A stretch of 64,000 nt of DNA from Azospirillum melinis (lineage in GTDB: Bacteria > Pseudomonadota > Alphaproteobacteria > Azospirillales > Azospirillaceae). The stretch lies in contig NZ_WHOS01000018.1 of NCBI RefSeq assembly GCF_013340935.1, positions 59,079-123,078 on the forward strand, read 5' to 3'. The notes beneath the pieces were generated by a model. That model saw only the letters and a list, made by a program, of their open reading frames with translations. It searched no databases and was not told the DNA's origin. This document shows positions 8,337 to 16,869 of the stretch, one piece after another; within the stretch, counting starts at the first letter, position 1; each line of letters opens with the position of its first letter. The translations under genes were made by a program, and so were the position numbers.

Positions 8337-11186
8337 TCAGACGTCGTCAAAGTCACTGTCCGCGATACCCAGACCGGACTTTATGACCTCCTGCTGAAGA
8401 GCCACGACCCTCGCGAAGTTGGCCTCGCTGTTGTCACGGGTCAGAGCCGCCTTCGCTTCCCTAAGATCGTCGAGCACCCGCTCGTGATGCAGATGCCGCC
8501 ACGCAGGCCACCATCCCTTCCGAGCATCCTCCGTGGAGGCGTCCGGACGGGCGAAGCCGGCATGGACATAGGTCGACTCGCCTAGCAAAGCACCGACCAT
8601 CGTCTCATGGCCGGCGGATGACAAGTGGCGACAAAGCGCATCGGCGTCAAGTGTCGAGTCGTGGTTGCGGTCGTCGGAAAGGCATTCGATGACCGCCCAG
8701 CGCAGTTTTTCCAGTTCCGGGTCACCGAATGGCAACAGCCCCAGCGGCTCCGCCAGTTCGCCGAACAAATCCGGATGGTTGATCAGCGTGGCCAGCAGGA
8801 TGCGCTCGCGCATCGACGCGAGGCGGGAGGCGCGGCCGCGCCCCTCCCCCGCCGGCTTTGAGGTCAGGCGTCCGGGCGTGCCCGGCACATGGCGCCGCGG
8901 CGCCTCGCCGAAGCGTCCCCGCCCCTGCCCCGGCACCCACGGCCCGCGGTTGTAGGCCGGCCGCGCCGGAGCGAAGGCCTCGTCGACGCGGCGGCGCATC
9001 TCGGTGCGGTAGAAGCTCTGGACGTCGCGGTCGGCGATGGTGGCGACGCGGGCCTCCAGCGCCGCCTTCACCGCGGCCTTGGCCTCCGGCGTGTCGGTCG
9101 GCCGGCCCTCGCTCTCCATCCGCCACAGGGCGTCGGACAGCGGGATGGCGGCCTCCAGCACCGCTCCCATCGCCTTCGCCCCCTGGGCGCGGATCAGGCT
9201 GTCGGGGTCCTCACCCTCCGGCAGGAAGGCGACGCGGGCCGACTGGCCGGGGGCGAGGTGCGGCAGGATGCGCTCCACCGCCCGCCAGGCCGCCCGCCGG
9301 CCGGCATTGTCGCCGTCGAAGCACAGGAAGGGCACCTTCTCCGCCGCCGGGATCAGCTTCCACAGCTCCTGCACCTGGGTCTCGGTCAGCGCGGTGCCCA
9401 GCGGCGCCACCGCCCCCTCGAAACCGGCGCGGACCAGCGCGATCACGTCCATATAGCCTTCCGCGACGATCACCGGCTTGCCGTCCGCCGCCGCCTGCCG
9501 CGCCCGCGACAGGCCGTAGAGCAGCGTGCCCTTGTGGAAGAGCGGGGTGTCGGCGGTGTTGACGTATTTCGGCCCGTCGCCCTCCAGGATGCGCCCGCCG
9601 AAAGCGACCACCTGCCCGCGCCGGTCGGTCACCGGGAACATCACGCGGTTGCGGAAGAAGCTGTAGGGCGACCGGCCGTCGTCCGGCCGCTTCAGCAGCC
9701 CGGCATTGACCATGTCCTCGTCGGAGAAGCCCTGCTTGCCAAGATATGTGCGCAGCGCATTCGAATCGCCGGGCGCGTAGCCCAGCCGGAACCGCGCGAT
9801 GGTCTCGCCGTCCAGACCGCGCCGTAGGAAGTAATCCAGCCCCGACCGCCCGGCGGAGGTGTGCAGCTGCTGTTCGAACCAGCGCGCCGCCTGCTCGACG
9901 AGGTCATGCAGGGTCTTGCGCCGTTCGTAGCGCTGGCGGTCCTCCTCCGTCGGGCGCGGCACCGGCAGCCCGGCCTCGCCGGCCAGATGTTCGACCGCCT
10001 CGGGGAAGCCGAGATTGTCGTGGCGCATGACGAAACCGATGATGTCGCCATGGGCGCCGCAGCCGAAGCAATTACCAGTGAGGATATTGTCTTCCAGCAC
10101 AAAGGCATGCTCACCGGGAACTTCGGCGCAGAACACCTCCTCCTCGCGATCGGTTTCCTCGACGGATTCCACGACCCAACGCAGACGGGCGAAAGACTTT
10201 CGGGCTTGCTCATACCGTTCCCGTGCCTGATCGCCGAGGAACAGCGACGCGTCCATGGTGGACGGCACAAAATGAATGCGGAAGATGTCGCAGGGTTCCG
10301 CCGCCAACCCGCGGCGATTCGCTACGGTTATGCCATAAGTGCCGATCCCCAAACGAAGAGCGGCGGTGCGGACCCACTCCAGATGTGCCCGGTCGGCACT
10401 GTGGAGCATAACGGTGCCATCCTTCGCCACATGACCGTCGGCAGCGATGTAGCCGGCCAAAAAGCCAAGCAAGTAAGAATCGGTGCTGTCGTTCAGAGCC
10501 GGCAGCGCCTTCATGTGTCCGAATGCCTTGCCGCCGTAAATGCGCAGATAAGGCTTGCCATGCTCGGTCAGCTTTGGCTGTGGCGTCCGATCCGGAAACC
10601 AACCGGCCAACACCTTGTCCTTTTCGCCATGCAGATGCACATGACCATATCCCTTTACGACGGAACCATCGCCGAACACGATGCCATGGGTAATACCGTC
10701 GGGATCGAGAGACCAGTCGCACCGCGGCTCCGGCAGAACCGCCTCCAGCCGGTGGCCGCGGCGAAGCTGGCTGGTCAACACGTCGCCAATGACGCCTCGG
10801 ACGAACCAGCGATGACCTGCGGTCGCGTGCAGCTCCTTGGTCTGCCCATTGCGTGTCAGTGTGACACGCATGAGCTTTTGAATGCCGTAGGATTTGAAGT
10901 CCGCCGGAACCCATTTCCCACCGCGGGTCAGAACCGTCTGGGTTGTGCCGGCAAGCTCTGCAATGGGATGGACCCCATCCGGCAGGGTCACGGGGGTTTC
11001 CGCTGCCAAGCAATGGAAGAAGCCCTTCTGGTCGTTGACGTAGAAGGACGGCGACTTCTCATTGTGGAAGGGACAGGGGGCCTTGTACTCGCGGCCGGCG
11101 CGGATCAGCCGCAGCCGCTTGGAGACCACTTCCGACAGGGTCAGCCGGGTGCGCAGTTCTTCCAGGAATTGGGGCGGGAAGGCCAT
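8337..11186 (-). CDS. dnaG: DNA primase DnaG precursor containing an intein
   Basis: Replicative primase that makes RNA primers at the fork. The frame is 949 residues; removing residues 59-372 leaves about 635, the normal DnaG length. Extein features: a CHC2 zinc finger (CPFHNEKSP at 38-46, then CFGCGAHGD after the insert), the RNA-polymerase core, the TOPRIM motif VAEGYMDV followed by FDGDNAGRR, and a C-terminal helicase-interaction domain. The insert falls between H58 and the third zinc ligand, so the primase should not bind zinc properly until the intein is spliced out. Upstream is yqeY, downstream rpoD. Confidence 0.97.
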   Translation of the reverse strand: MAFPPQFLEELRTRLTLSEVVSKRLRLIRAGREYKAPCPFHNEKSPSFYVNDQKGFFHCLAAETPVTLPDGVHPIAELAGTTQTVLTRGGKWVPADFKSYGIQKLMRVTLTRNGQTKELHATAGHRWFVRGVIGDVLTSQLRRGHRLEAVLPEPRCDWSLDPDGITHGIVFGDGSVVKGYGHVHLHGEKDKVLAGWFPDRTPQPKLTEHGKPYLRIYGGKAFGHMKALPALNDSTDSYLLGFLAGYIAADGHVAKDGTVMLHSADRAHLEWVRTAALRLGIGTYGITVANRRGLAAEPCDIFRIHFVPSTMDASLFLGDQARERYEQARKSFARLRWVVESVEETDREEEVFCAEVPGEHAFVLEDNILTGNCFGCGAHGDIIGFVMRHDNLGFPEAVEHLAGEAGLPVPRPTEEDRQRYERRKTLHDLVEQAARWFEQQLHTSAGRSGLDYFLRRGLDGETIARFRLGYAPGDSNALRTYLGKQGFSDEDMVNAGLLKRPDDGRSPYSFFRNRVMFPVTDRRGQVVAFGGRILEGDGPKYVNTADTPLFHKGTLLYGLSRARQAAADGKPVIVAEGYMDVIALVRAGFEGAVAPLGTALTETQVQELWKLIPAAEKVPFLCFDGDNAGRRAAWRAVERILPHLAPGQSARVAFLPEGEDPDSLIRAQGAKAMGAVLEAAIPLSDALWRMESEGRPTDTPEAKAAVKAALEARVATIADRDVQSFYRTEMRRRVDEAFAPARPAYNRGPWVPGQGRGRFGEAPRRHVPGTPGRLTSKPAGEGRGRASRLASMRERILLATLINHPDLFGELAEPLGLLPFGDPELEKLRWAVIECLSDDRNHDSTLDADALCRHLSSAGHETMVGALLGESTYVHAGFARPDASTEDARKGWWPAWRHLHHERVLDDLREAKAALTRDNSEANFARVVALQQEVIKSGLGIADSDFDDV
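10071..11012 (-). other. Intein with LAGLIDADG homing-endonuclease motifs in DnaG
   Basis: A 314-residue in-frame insert. Block A begins CLAAETPVTLPDG (splicing Cys1); block B is TAGHRWFVRG near residue 64; block F is VFCAEVPGEHAFVLEDN; the C-terminus is ILTGN followed by Cys+1 (CFGC). The penultimate residue is Gly, not the usual His. Two dodecapeptide motifs are visible: HGIVFGDGS (109-117, Asp115) and FLAGYIAADGHV (184-195, Asp192), so the homing-endonuclease domain may be active. By eye the GC content is lower than in the flanking primase. Family assignment comes from motifs alone; splicing is inferred because the host needs functional DnaG. Confidence 0.93.
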
Positions 11187-11409
11187 GGTCGAACGGTCAC
11201 CGGATACGATAAACGGGAAGCGAAGGCACAGCGCTATGGCAGCGCCATAGTATGGGAACCGGAACCGCCGTCCCCAAGGGCGTTGATGAGGACGCAGATG
11301 GAACGGAACGACGGCATTCGTCCGACTGGGCCGGACCCGGCCGATCGGGGCGCCCGGCCTCGTGCGAAGCTTGGCTGCCCCGAGGCGGCCGGCGCCCCGT
11401 CAGACGGCC

Positions 11410-11874
11410 TTACTTGCCGGACAGCCGGGCCTTCACCAGACCGCCGGCCTTGGCGAAATCCATCTGGCCGGCGTGGCGGGCCTTCAGCTCGGCCATCACC
11501 TTGCCCATGTCCTTGATGCTGGCCGCACCCAGCTCGGTCACGATGCCGTCGATGGCGGCGGCGACCTCTTCCTCGCTCATCTGCTTGGGCAGATAGCGCT
11601 CGATGACCGCGATCTCCTCGCGCTCCTGCTGGGCCAGCTCGGGGCGGCCGCCCTGCTCGTACATCCCCGCCGATTCGTTGCGCTGCTTCACCATCGTCTG
11701 CAGCATCGACAGGATGCCGGCGTCGTCGATGCCGTCGGTCACGCCGCGCCCCCGGGCTTCGATGTCACGGTCCTTCAAACCGGCGAGGATCATGCGGATG
11801 GTGGACACCGCGCGCGTGTCCTTCGCGCGCATCGCATCCTTGAGGCCGTCGTTGAACTGCGTGCGCAGCGTCAT
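11410..11874 (-). CDS. GatB/YqeY domain protein
   Basis: A 154-residue YqeY-like protein, related to the tail domain of the GatB subunit of tRNA amidotransferase. Its exact role is unsettled, though tRNA-linked functions are proposed for the family. Typical motifs are FNDGLKDAMRAKDTRAVSTI, ERYLPKQMSEEE and IKDMGKVMAELKARHAGQMD. The ATG at 11874 starts the recognisable N-terminus; the longer frame upstream adds sequence unlike the family. It is upstream of dnaG on the same strand with a 220-base gap, and divergent from carA. Confidence 0.92.
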   Translation of the reverse strand: MTLRTQFNDGLKDAMRAKDTRAVSTIRMILAGLKDRDIEARGRGVTDGIDDAGILSMLQTMVKQRNESAGMYEQGGRPELAQQEREEIAVIERYLPKQMSEEEVAAAIDGIVTELGAASIKDMGKVMAELKARHAGQMDFAKAGGLVKARLSGK

Positions 11875-12240
11875 GTCCCAGATTCCTTGGTTCGTCGGGC
11901 CAGGAGGAAAGGCCCCGGCCGGACAGCCGACTATTCCCAAAATGGCCGCCGATTTCCATGGCAAAAGCCCCGACCGCCCAATGACCTCCACCCGGACCGC
12001 CGACCTTGTCCGCGGATCAGGGCCGCCTTGCAAAGCTATTGCTGGAAATCCGGCATCCAATCGTCATATAGGATGTCCGGCCCATCCGATCAGCCCACTC
12101 GATCCCACATAACCGTCCGATTCCGGCGGAGGTGGGGTGCGAGCGGCTACGTGTGCGCGCCCGGCGGGACGCTAGGCCGTCGCCGTTCCGCCGATCACCC
12201 GATCCGTCGCCGGCCGCGGTTTTTGGGAAGGTTCACAGGA
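11875..12240. other. Divergent intergenic region yqeY/carA
   Basis: 366 bases without a convincing gene. It should hold the promoters of yqeY (minus) and carA (plus). An AT-richer patch near 12055-12075 (ATCGTCATATAGG) could be a promoter core, but I could not match -35 and -10 boxes with proper spacing, and I saw no attenuator-like hairpin. Confidence 0.4.
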
Positions 12241-13413
12241 ATGACTCTCGCCACTCCCCCCTCCGACAATGCGGTTCACACCGGCGTCCTGGTCCTGGCC
12301 GACGGCACCGTGTTCCGCGGCCGAGGCATCGGCGCCACGGGGGATTCGGTGGGCGAGGTGTGCTTCAACACCTCCATGACCGGCTATCAGGAAATCCTGA
12401 CCGATCCCAGCTATGCCGGCCAGATCATCACCTTCACCTTCCCGCACATCGGCAACACCGGCGCCAACCTTGAGGACATCGAGACGATCACGCCGGCCGC
12501 CCGCGGCCTGATCCTGCGCGCCGACATCACCGATCCGTCGAACTGGCGCGCCACCCGCCATCTCGACGACTGGCTGAAGAGCTACGGCCTCGTCGGCCTG
12601 ACCGGCATCGACACCCGCCGCCTGACCCGCCGCATCCGCGACCTGGGCGCACCCAACGGCGTCGTCGCCCATGCGCCGGACGGCAAGTTCGACATCGAGG
12701 CGCTGGTCGCCAAGGCCAAGGGTTGGCCGGGTCTGGAGGGCATGGATCTGGCCAAGGACGTGTCCTGCCGCCAGACCTACGACTGGACCGAGGCCGGCTG
12801 GACCATCGGCGGCGGCTATGCCACCCTGGACAAGCCGCAGTACCATGTCGTCGCCATCGATTACGGCGCCAAGCGCAACATCCTGCGCTGCCTCGCCGCC
12901 GCGGGCTGCAAGGTGACGGTGGTGCCGTCGACCGCCTCGGTGGAGGACGTGATGCGCCACCAGCCGGACGGCGTCTTCCTGTCCAACGGCCCCGGCGACC
13001 CCGCCGCCACCGGCGAATATGCCGTGCCGACGATCAAGGGCCTACTCGACACCGGCGTGCCGATGTTCGGCATCTGCCTCGGCCACCAGATGCTGTCGCT
13101 GGCGCTCGGTGCCAAGACCACCAAGATGCAGCAGGGCCACCGCGGCGCCAACCATCCGGTGAAGGATCTGGCGAGCGGCCGGGTGGAGATCACCAGCCAG
13201 AACCACGGCTTCGTCGTGGTCCCGGAAACCCTGCCGGCCGACGCCGAAGTCACCCATGTCAGCCTGTTCGACGGCACCAACGAAGGCATCCGCCTGAAGG
13301 GCAAGCCGGTCTTCTCGGTGCAGTATCACCCGGAAGCCTCGCCCGGCCCGCAGGACAGCCACTATCTGTTCGACCGCTTCGTCCAGCTGATCGCGGAGAA
13401 GAAGGCGGCCTGA
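12241..13413 (+). CDS. carA: Carbamoyl-phosphate synthase small (glutaminase) subunit
   Basis: Hydrolyses glutamine to feed ammonia to CarB, which makes carbamoyl phosphate for arginine and pyrimidines. 390 residues. The N-terminal CarA domain includes GEVCFNTSMTGYQEILTDPS. The C-terminal class-I amidotransferase shows the nucleophile in GICLGHQML and the His-Glu pair in QYHPEASPGP. The ATG at 12241 follows GGAAGG; the frame continues upstream without family similarity and is not used. A strong terminator follows at once, so carB is not co-transcribed here and does not occur in this window. Confidence 0.96.
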   Translation: MTLATPPSDNAVHTGVLVLADGTVFRGRGIGATGDSVGEVCFNTSMTGYQEILTDPSYAGQIITFTFPHIGNTGANLEDIETITPAARGLILRADITDPSNWRATRHLDDWLKSYGLVGLTGIDTRRLTRRIRDLGAPNGVVAHAPDGKFDIEALVAKAKGWPGLEGMDLAKDVSCRQTYDWTEAGWTIGGGYATLDKPQYHVVAIDYGAKRNILRCLAAAGCKVTVVPSTASVEDVMRHQPDGVFLSNGPGDPAATGEYAVPTIKGLLDTGVPMFGICLGHQMLSLALGAKTTKMQQGHRGANHPVKDLASGRVEITSQNHGFVVVPETLPADAEVTHVSLFDGTNEGIRLKGKPVFSVQYHPEASPGPQDSHYLFDRFVQLIAEKKAA

Positions 13414-13435
13414 CGCCATACCGCCGGCAGGTCAT

Positions 13436-13474
13436 AAAAAGGGGGGAGCCGTTCGCGCGGCTCCCCCCCTTTTT
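13436..13474. terminator. Strong bidirectional terminator after carA
   Basis: Perfect 11-bp GC stem (13441-13451 with 13458-13468) with a six-base loop. It is flanked by A5 on the left and T5 on the right after one bulged C. It can end carA on the plus strand and the small gene at 13475-13717 on the minus strand. Confidence 0.92.
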
Positions 13475-13717
13475 CTATTTGGCATTACGGTCCTTGTCAG
13501 GGGCCAGCGTTGCGGCGGTCGCCGTGCGCGGCTGCACCCGCTGGATGCCACCATAGCAACTGGTGCCGCCACGCCCGCCGGGCGATCCGGCGGCCTGGCC
13601 GTACTGGGTGCAATCGGCGGTCTGGCCGGCGGCAGTCTGACTGGCGGCGTTTTGGCTGGCGGCTGCCTTTTCGCCGTCATGCTTCTGGTCGCGAGGCTGT
13701 GATTTGGGATCGTTCAC
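13475..13717 (-). CDS. Small hypothetical protein
   Basis: Eighty residues starting at a GTG (13717) with a strong CAGGAGG ribosome site five bases before it; longer starts at 13744 and 13840 exist, but the last would overlap the HNH gene. The product is hydrophilic and rich in Ala, Gln and Asp (VNDPKSQPRDQKHDGEKAAA), with two cysteines and a Gly-rich stretch, and has no signal peptide or recognised domain. It ends directly against the shared terminator of carA. Function unknown. Confidence 0.5.
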   Translation of the reverse strand: MNDPKSQPRDQKHDGEKAAASQNAASQTAAGQTADCTQYGQAAGSPGGRGGTSCYGGIQRVQPRTATAATLAPDKDRNAK

Positions 13718-13803
13718 AGTGGCCTCCTGGAGGTTGCGGACCATATCGTTTATGGCCTCTCCTGGATTGCCAACATGGTCAGCGATCAGCGGTTCCAACA
13801 GAT

Positions 13804-14163
13804 ATGCGTCTTCCCGACCATCCGTTTTCCCATAAGCCACAGCTGGCCGCCGAGCCAGACGGCCCCGCCTGCCCGCTCTGCGGCCGGCCGATGGTGCCGG
13901 GTGCCAGCCTGAACGAACACCACCTGATTCCCCGCACCTATGGCGGGCGCGAAACGGTGACGATGCACCGCATCTGCCATGCGAAGATCCATGCGGTGCT
14001 GACCGAACAGCAGCTGCGCGACCAGTATCACGAGATCGACGCCCTGCGCGGCCATCCCGACATCGCCGGCTTCATCCGCTGGGTCCGCCGCAAGCCGCCG
14101 GAATTCAACGACGGCCACGCCACTGACCGCCAAGCCAGAGACCGGCGGCGGCGCAAGCGCTGA
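13804..14163 (+). CDS. HNH endonuclease-domain protein
   Basis: About 119 residues. A compact HNH-type fold is visible: a metal-binding CPLCGRPM, the core NEHHLIPRTYGG, and RICHAKIHAV closing the motif. Such small stand-alone HNH proteins occur widely in Rhodospirillales; whether they cut DNA is not known. The tail is very basic (DRRRRKR). The ATG at 13804 lies just before the conserved region. It is divergent from the small gene at 13475-13717 and convergent with the secreted HEMRH protein. Confidence 0.75.
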   Translation: MRLPDHPFSHKPQLAAEPDGPACPLCGRPMVPGASLNEHHLIPRTYGGRETVTMHRICHAKIHAVLTEQQLRDQYHEIDALRGHPDIAGFIRWVRRKPPEFNDGHATDRQARDRRRRKR

Positions 14164-14172
14164 ACGCCCCCC

Positions 14173-14895
14173 TCAGCCCTGGCGGACGGTCCGCCGCGTG
14201 GCGGGTTTCGGCAGGTAATTGCGGGCCTCGCCGTTGCAAACCCGGCTGACCCGCTCATATTCCTCCACCGTATCGACCTGAGCCTGCCGGCGGTCGCGCT
14301 CGCGGCCGAACTCCTGCATGATCCGCCGCATCGCCGATTCGAGCGGCCGGCGGACTGCCGCCATCGCCTGCGACTGGCTGCGCGACCGCACCGGCGCCAT
14401 CTCGGCGATCACCTGATCCAGCCGGCTGCGGATCTGCGGCATCATCTCCTGAAGCAGGGCCTCGTCCACCGCGACATGGCGCATTTCGTGGGCAAGCACC
14501 TCGCCATGCAGGCAGGAGCCGGCGGGAATTTCCCGGGCGACATGGACGATGCGCTGCTGGAAGCCGAAACTGATGGCAAGCTTGCTGGCCGAGGCGCAAT
14601 AGGTGCCGTCGCCCATCGTCTTGAACAGGGCCGACACCTGGGACTGCTCGCCGTACCGCGCCTGGGTCAGCCCCAGCACATGGCTGTCGGTGGTGCTGAC
14701 CGGACCCGGCGTGCGTCCCGGCAGGCGGGTGAGCTGCGGGATCGACAGCGCATCGTCGCGCTGGATCGGCGCCAGCACGGTGTCGAGGTCCAGCGTCGTC
14801 GGCGGAAACCCGGTGCAGCCATTCGACTGCGCCGCGGCGGGCGACACAGACAGCAGGACTGCCGGAAGGGCAAGGAACAGGAGGCGAACGGTCAT
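14173..14895 (-). CDS. Secreted hypothetical protein with HEMRH zincin-like motif
   Basis: 240 residues with a clear signal peptide (MTVRLLFLALPAVLLSVSPA, cleavage after AAA). The mature part has a single HExxH-type motif in VLAHEMRHVAVDEALL near residue 137, so it may be a periplasmic metal-dependent peptidase; a third zinc ligand cannot be assigned with confidence. The second half is helical and Arg/Gln-rich (FGRERDRRQAQVDTVEEYE). The ATG at 14895 is chosen because it begins the signal peptide. I do not recognise the family. Confidence 0.7.
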   Translation of the reverse strand: MTVRLLFLALPAVLLSVSPAAAQSNGCTGFPPTTLDLDTVLAPIQRDDALSIPQLTRLPGRTPGPVSTTDSHVLGLTQARYGEQSQVSALFKTMGDGTYCASASKLAISFGFQQRIVHVAREIPAGSCLHGEVLAHEMRHVAVDEALLQEMMPQIRSRLDQVIAEMAPVRSRSQSQAMAAVRRPLESAMRRIMQEFGRERDRRQAQVDTVEEYERVSRVCNGEARNYLPKPATRRTVRQG

Positions 14896-14990
14896 CCCAG
14901 CACTGTTACCGGGAAACCGTTCCCCTACAAGAGATATGGAAGGGCCGCATCGCCGGTCTGCGGTGGCGGCCCTTCCACTCAATGCTGCCC

Positions 14991-16235
14991 TCAGTGCTTG
15001 GAGGGGAACAGGAAGCGCGCCTTCAGGGTGCCTTCGATGGCACGCAGGTCGTTGACGACCTCCAGCTCTTCGACGTCGCCGTTGACGTCGACCACCACAT
15101 AGCCCAGCTCCGGATCGGTCTGGAGATACTGGGCGGCGATGTTCAGGTCGCGGCCGGAGAACACCTCGTTCACCTTGCGCAGCATGCCCGGACGGTTCTC
15201 GTGGACGTGCAGGAAGCGGGTGCAGCCGGCCTGCACCGGCAGCGCCACCTGCGGGAAGTTGACCGCCCCGACGGTGGAGCCGTTGTCCGAATACTCAAGC
15301 AGCTTCTGCGCCACCTCGGTGCCGATGTTGGCCTGGGCCTCCATCGTCGAGCCGCCGATGTGCGGGGTGAGGATGGCGGTCTTGATGCCGCGCAGCGCGC
15401 TCTGGAACTCTTCCTTGTCCGAGCCCGGCTCGACCGGGAAGACGTCGATGGCGGCACCCAGGATGTGGCCGGAATTCATCGCGGCGGCCAGCGCCTCGAT
15501 CTCGACCACCTGCCCGCGGGCGGCGTTGATCAGGTGGCTGCCCTTCTTCATGGCGGCCAGCTCACGCTCGCCGATCATGTCGCGGGTCTGCGGGGTGTCG
15601 GGCACATGCAGGGTCACCACGTCGGACACCGACAGCAGCTCCTCCAGCGAGTCGCAGGCCCGCGCATTGCCGAGCGCCAGCTTGCGCACGGTGTCGTAGA
15701 AGCGGACCTGCATGCCCATCGCTTCCGCCAGGATCGACACCTGGGTGCCGATGTGGCCGTAGCCGACGATGCCCAGCGTCTTGCCGCGGATCTCGTAAGA
15801 ATCCTTGGCCGATTTCATCCAGCCGCCGCCATGCACCAGCTGCGACTTCTCGAAGATGCCGCGCATCAGCATGATGATCTCGCCGATCACCAGTTCCGCC
15901 ACCGACCGGGTGTTGGAATAGGGGGCGTTGAACACCGGCACGCCGTGGCGGCGCGCCGCCCTCAGGTCGACCTGGTTGGTGCCGATGCAGAAGCAGCCGA
16001 CGGTGATCAGCTTGCTCGCCGCCTCGAAGACCTTGGCGGTCAGGTGGGTGCGCGAGCGGATGCCCAGGATGTGGACCGAGCCGATGCGTTCCAGCAGCTC
16101 GGACTCGTCCAGCGCGCGCGGCAGCCGCTCGACGGAGGCATAACCGCCGCGGGCCAGCTCGTCGATGGCGTTGTCGTGGACACCTTCCAGCAGAAGGATG
16201 TTGATCTTGTCCTTGGAGAGCGAGAGCTTGGTCAC
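14991..16235 (-). CDS. serA: D-3-phosphoglycerate dehydrogenase
   Basis: First step of serine synthesis: oxidises 3-phosphoglycerate with NAD. About 414 residues, the length of the E. coli-type enzyme. The NAD-binding motif is GIVGYGHIGTQVSI; active-site Arg and His lie in INAARGQVVE and LTPHIGGSTMEAQ. A C-terminal ACT domain (HVHENRPGMLRKVNEVF) points to serine feedback. The GTG at 16235, preceded by GGAAG, starts the family-like sequence (VTKLSLSKDKINILLLEG); the longer frame upstream is not conserved-looking. Confidence 0.95.
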   Translation of the reverse strand: MTKLSLSKDKINILLLEGVHDNAIDELARGGYASVERLPRALDESELLERIGSVHILGIRSRTHLTAKVFEAASKLITVGCFCIGTNQVDLRAARRHGVPVFNAPYSNTRSVAELVIGEIIMLMRGIFEKSQLVHGGGWMKSAKDSYEIRGKTLGIVGYGHIGTQVSILAEAMGMQVRFYDTVRKLALGNARACDSLEELLSVSDVVTLHVPDTPQTRDMIGERELAAMKKGSHLINAARGQVVEIEALAAAMNSGHILGAAIDVFPVEPGSDKEEFQSALRGIKTAILTPHIGGSTMEAQANIGTEVAQKLLEYSDNGSTVGAVNFPQVALPVQAGCTRFLHVHENRPGMLRKVNEVFSGRDLNIAAQYLQTDPELGYVVVDVNGDVEELEVVNDLRAIEGTLKARFLFPSKH

Positions 16236-16459
16236 GGCCGGCTTCCGTATCTGGGCATCGGTTCTGTCCCGCAAGGCCAGCCCACCGGGATACGGCGCGC
16301 AGGGCCTTTCGGAAAAGCGAGCGCGCAAAATAATACCAAAGGCAGCCCTTGTCACCTGACGGATGTTGCGCCGCGGCGTCCGTTTCCGCATGCCGGATTG
16401 GCGCGCAACGCGGGTTGGGTGTATCAGTCTGACCGCGCTTCAAACCTGGAAAGCCTGTC

Positions 16460-16801
16460 ATGAGCGACGTGACGATCTATCACAACCCGCGTTGCAGCAA
16501 GTCGCGCGAGACGCTGGAGCTTCTGCGCTCCCGCGGCGTCGAGCCGACGGTGATCGAGTATCTGAAGACCCCGCCGGCCGTGGCGGAGCTGTCAGCCATC
16601 CTCGCCAAGCTGGGCAAGGGGCCGCGCGACATCACCCGCGCCAAGGAAGCGGCGGAGGCCGGCATCGCGAAGGACCTCGACGGCGAGGCGCTGGTCGCCG
16701 CCCTGTCCGCCAATCCGGCGGCCATCGAACGCCCCATCGTGGTCAAGGGCGACCGCGCCCGCGTCGGTCGCCCGCCGGAGTCGGTGCTGGACCTGCTCTG
16801 A
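16460..16801 (+). CDS. ArsC-family thiol reductase (glutaredoxin-dependent arsenate reductase-like)
   Basis: 113 residues with a thioredoxin-like fold. The redox cysteine is in YHNPRCSKSRETLELL, and VVKGDRARVGRPPESVLDLL forms the typical C-terminus with the Arg-Pro-Pro signature of ArsC proteins. It would reduce arsenate with glutathione and glutaredoxin, but no ars regulator or efflux gene is nearby, so a general reductase role is possible. It is divergent from serA and followed by prmB on the same strand after about 70 bases. Confidence 0.88.
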   Translation: MSDVTIYHNPRCSKSRETLELLRSRGVEPTVIEYLKTPPAVAELSAILAKLGKGPRDITRAKEAAEAGIAKDLDGEALVAALSANPAAIERPIVVKGDRARVGRPPESVLDLL

Positions 16802-16869
16802 TCCGCTTCGATCCGCTTTGACTTGCTCTGCCCCCTCAACCCCCGCCCCTTCACCGGAGCCCGCCGCCC

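Noticed and set aside
8337..11186. The DnaG insert as a frameshift, chimera or separate gene
   Set aside because: The frame is open throughout, insert ends fit intein splice junctions exactly, and the flanks rejoin to a perfect CHC2 zinc finger.
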